From: Kalaharituber pfeilii
Lineage: Eukaryota > Ascomycota > Pezizomycetes > Pezizales > Pezizaceae
Direction of reading: 5' to 3'
Assembly: GCA_015179045.1 (NCBI GenBank)
Contig: WHUZ01000031.1
Span: 186,001 to 250,000 of the forward strand
DNA length: 64,000 nt
How positions within the stretch are numbered: position 1 is the stretch's first letter; every line of letters begins with the position of its first letter. The translations under genes were made by a program, and so were the position numbers. The notes beneath the pieces are model-generated. The model had not been told where the DNA came from, made no database searches, and worked only from the letters and a program-made list of their open reading frames with translations. This document shows, piece by piece, positions 63,155 to 64,000 of this stretch.

Positions 63155-64000
63155 TTACTAGTACCGCCATGTCAAATTGTCCTCCCTTATATTAGGTTTG
63201 TTGCCTGACCATCTCCTCCCGTGCCACGGAGATTTCTCCGCCTGTCAAAACTTGTTGATCGAATTTGCCACAGCCTCTTGTTACGGCCTTGCTGACCGGG
63301 GTTTTGCTGCGGGGGAAAGGTTTTGGAGAAGGAGCTATGTAGCACATGCATGTGACAGGAATGGACTTAGAATTCGATGCGGGAAGAGACATGGATGGTG
63401 TTTAGCGGCGTTGATAGCGGGTGGGCAAGGTTAGGTATTCTATAAACGGCTAGGGTGAGGTAGTGGCAGTGATGACTGATGGTGTTACAGCTAAGAGATA
63501 TGCATAGTCTCGTGACCATTGAAGAAACCATAAGTAGTTAGACAAATCAAATCAAGTTTAGGAGAGAGGGGCAGAGTACCATGTTTTTGTTAATGCATCC
63601 CATGTGTTGTATGTTGCCTACACATTTGATTATTATGCCCTACATAACGTTGCAAGTATATGGATTTACACATTTCTGTGAGCATTGACATTATTTTGAC
63701 ATACCGGTGGTCCTGTGACCTTGTTTTCCTTTTGATTGTTATCGAGCATATGCTGTAATAGGTAATATGCTAACAGTTAGATTGTCCCCCATTCCCATTG
63801 TTCATTATCGGACAAGCCTAGGAAGCACATGGGAGAAGGTGCATCAGCCTCCTGCCTCCACATAACAGATGGTTTTAATATCCATCACCAAGTGGGCCCA
63901 CAGGGTTTGAACCTCGCAGGCAGACTGTAATCCTCCATCGATAAGAAATACGGTATCTCGGCTATGAAGATGGTGGTATACCAAACAAGTAGTTATCACC
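63155..64000. other. Right end of the window
   Basis: No supported gene. A frame at 63392-63192 (minus) ending GEISVAREEMVRQQT may be an upstream exon of the unidentified small gene, but no acceptor joins it in phase. A copy of the dispersed ACGAGACTA motif is at 63504-63518 (minus). Confidence 0.45.

Noticed and set aside
63880..63920. Possible tRNA T-arm (GGGTTTGAACCTC)
   Set aside because: No matching acceptor, D-arm or anticodon stem could be built around it. No tRNA gene was found in the window.
1..64000. Search for CRISPR, operons, biosynthetic clusters or the MAT locus
   Set aside because: No spaced direct repeats, no PKS/NRPS or tailoring genes, and no MAT1, APN2 or SLA2 sequence was seen.

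Overview
The window is nuclear DNA of a filamentous ascomycete (Pezizomycotina). The evidence is genes cut by many short introns (43-250 nt, GT..AG ends, CTAAY/CTGAC branch sites), a STE12 protein with two C-terminal C2H2 fingers, and fungal versions of all recognisable proteins. Low gene density (about 11-12 genes in 64 kb), long AT-rich gaps, microsatellites and decayed transposable elements suggest a repeat-rich genome such as those of Pezizomycetes. That placement is inference. Gene models were built by hand from splice signals, reading phase and family knowledge.

Layout. 1-2032 (-): DUF4203/TM7S3-TM198-like membrane protein, cut by the left edge. 2.0-6.8 kb: gap with a 17-bp tandem repeat and a dead LINE-type retrotransposon tail. 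6.8-7.7 kb (+): mitochondrial ssDNA-binding protein RIM1. 10.6-12.1 kb (-): Ste3-type pheromone receptor. 13.1-15.4 kb (-): endosomal/vacuolar Na+(K+)/H+ exchanger NHX1. 15.5-22 kb: repeat-bearing gap with a small hairpin MITE. 22.1-24.2 kb (+): STE12. 25.4-25.9 kb (+): an 85-residue V-ATPase subunit f gene in four tiny exons. 27.1-27.8 kb (+): Spo12-family protein. 33.9-35.3 kb (-): unnamed membrane protein. 40.2-42.3 kb (-): YDR124W-like (DUF2841) protein. 49.2-54.5 kb (-): full-length Ycf1/Bpt1-type ABCC transporter. 55.8-56.2 kb: degenerate 50-bp minisatellite. 59.5-60.6 kb (+): N-terminal amidase NTA1. 61.6 kb: a second MITE. 62.7-63.2 kb (-): exons of an unidentified small gene.

Functional themes: the pheromone receptor (STE3) and the transcription factor at the far end of the same MAPK cascade (STE12) lie about 10 kb apart, with NHX1 between them. 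NHX1, V-ATPase subunit f and the ABCC transporter all belong to vacuole/endosome transport. Spo12 (mitotic exit) and NTA1 (Arg/N-degron) are single housekeeping genes. I saw no operon, biosynthetic cluster, CRISPR array, tRNA or rRNA gene. The most useful observations are the genes hidden in short exons, a stop-free intron that splits STE12 zinc finger 1 just before a zinc ligand, a perfect GAAAC palindrome in the STE12 leader, and the STE3-STE12 linkage.
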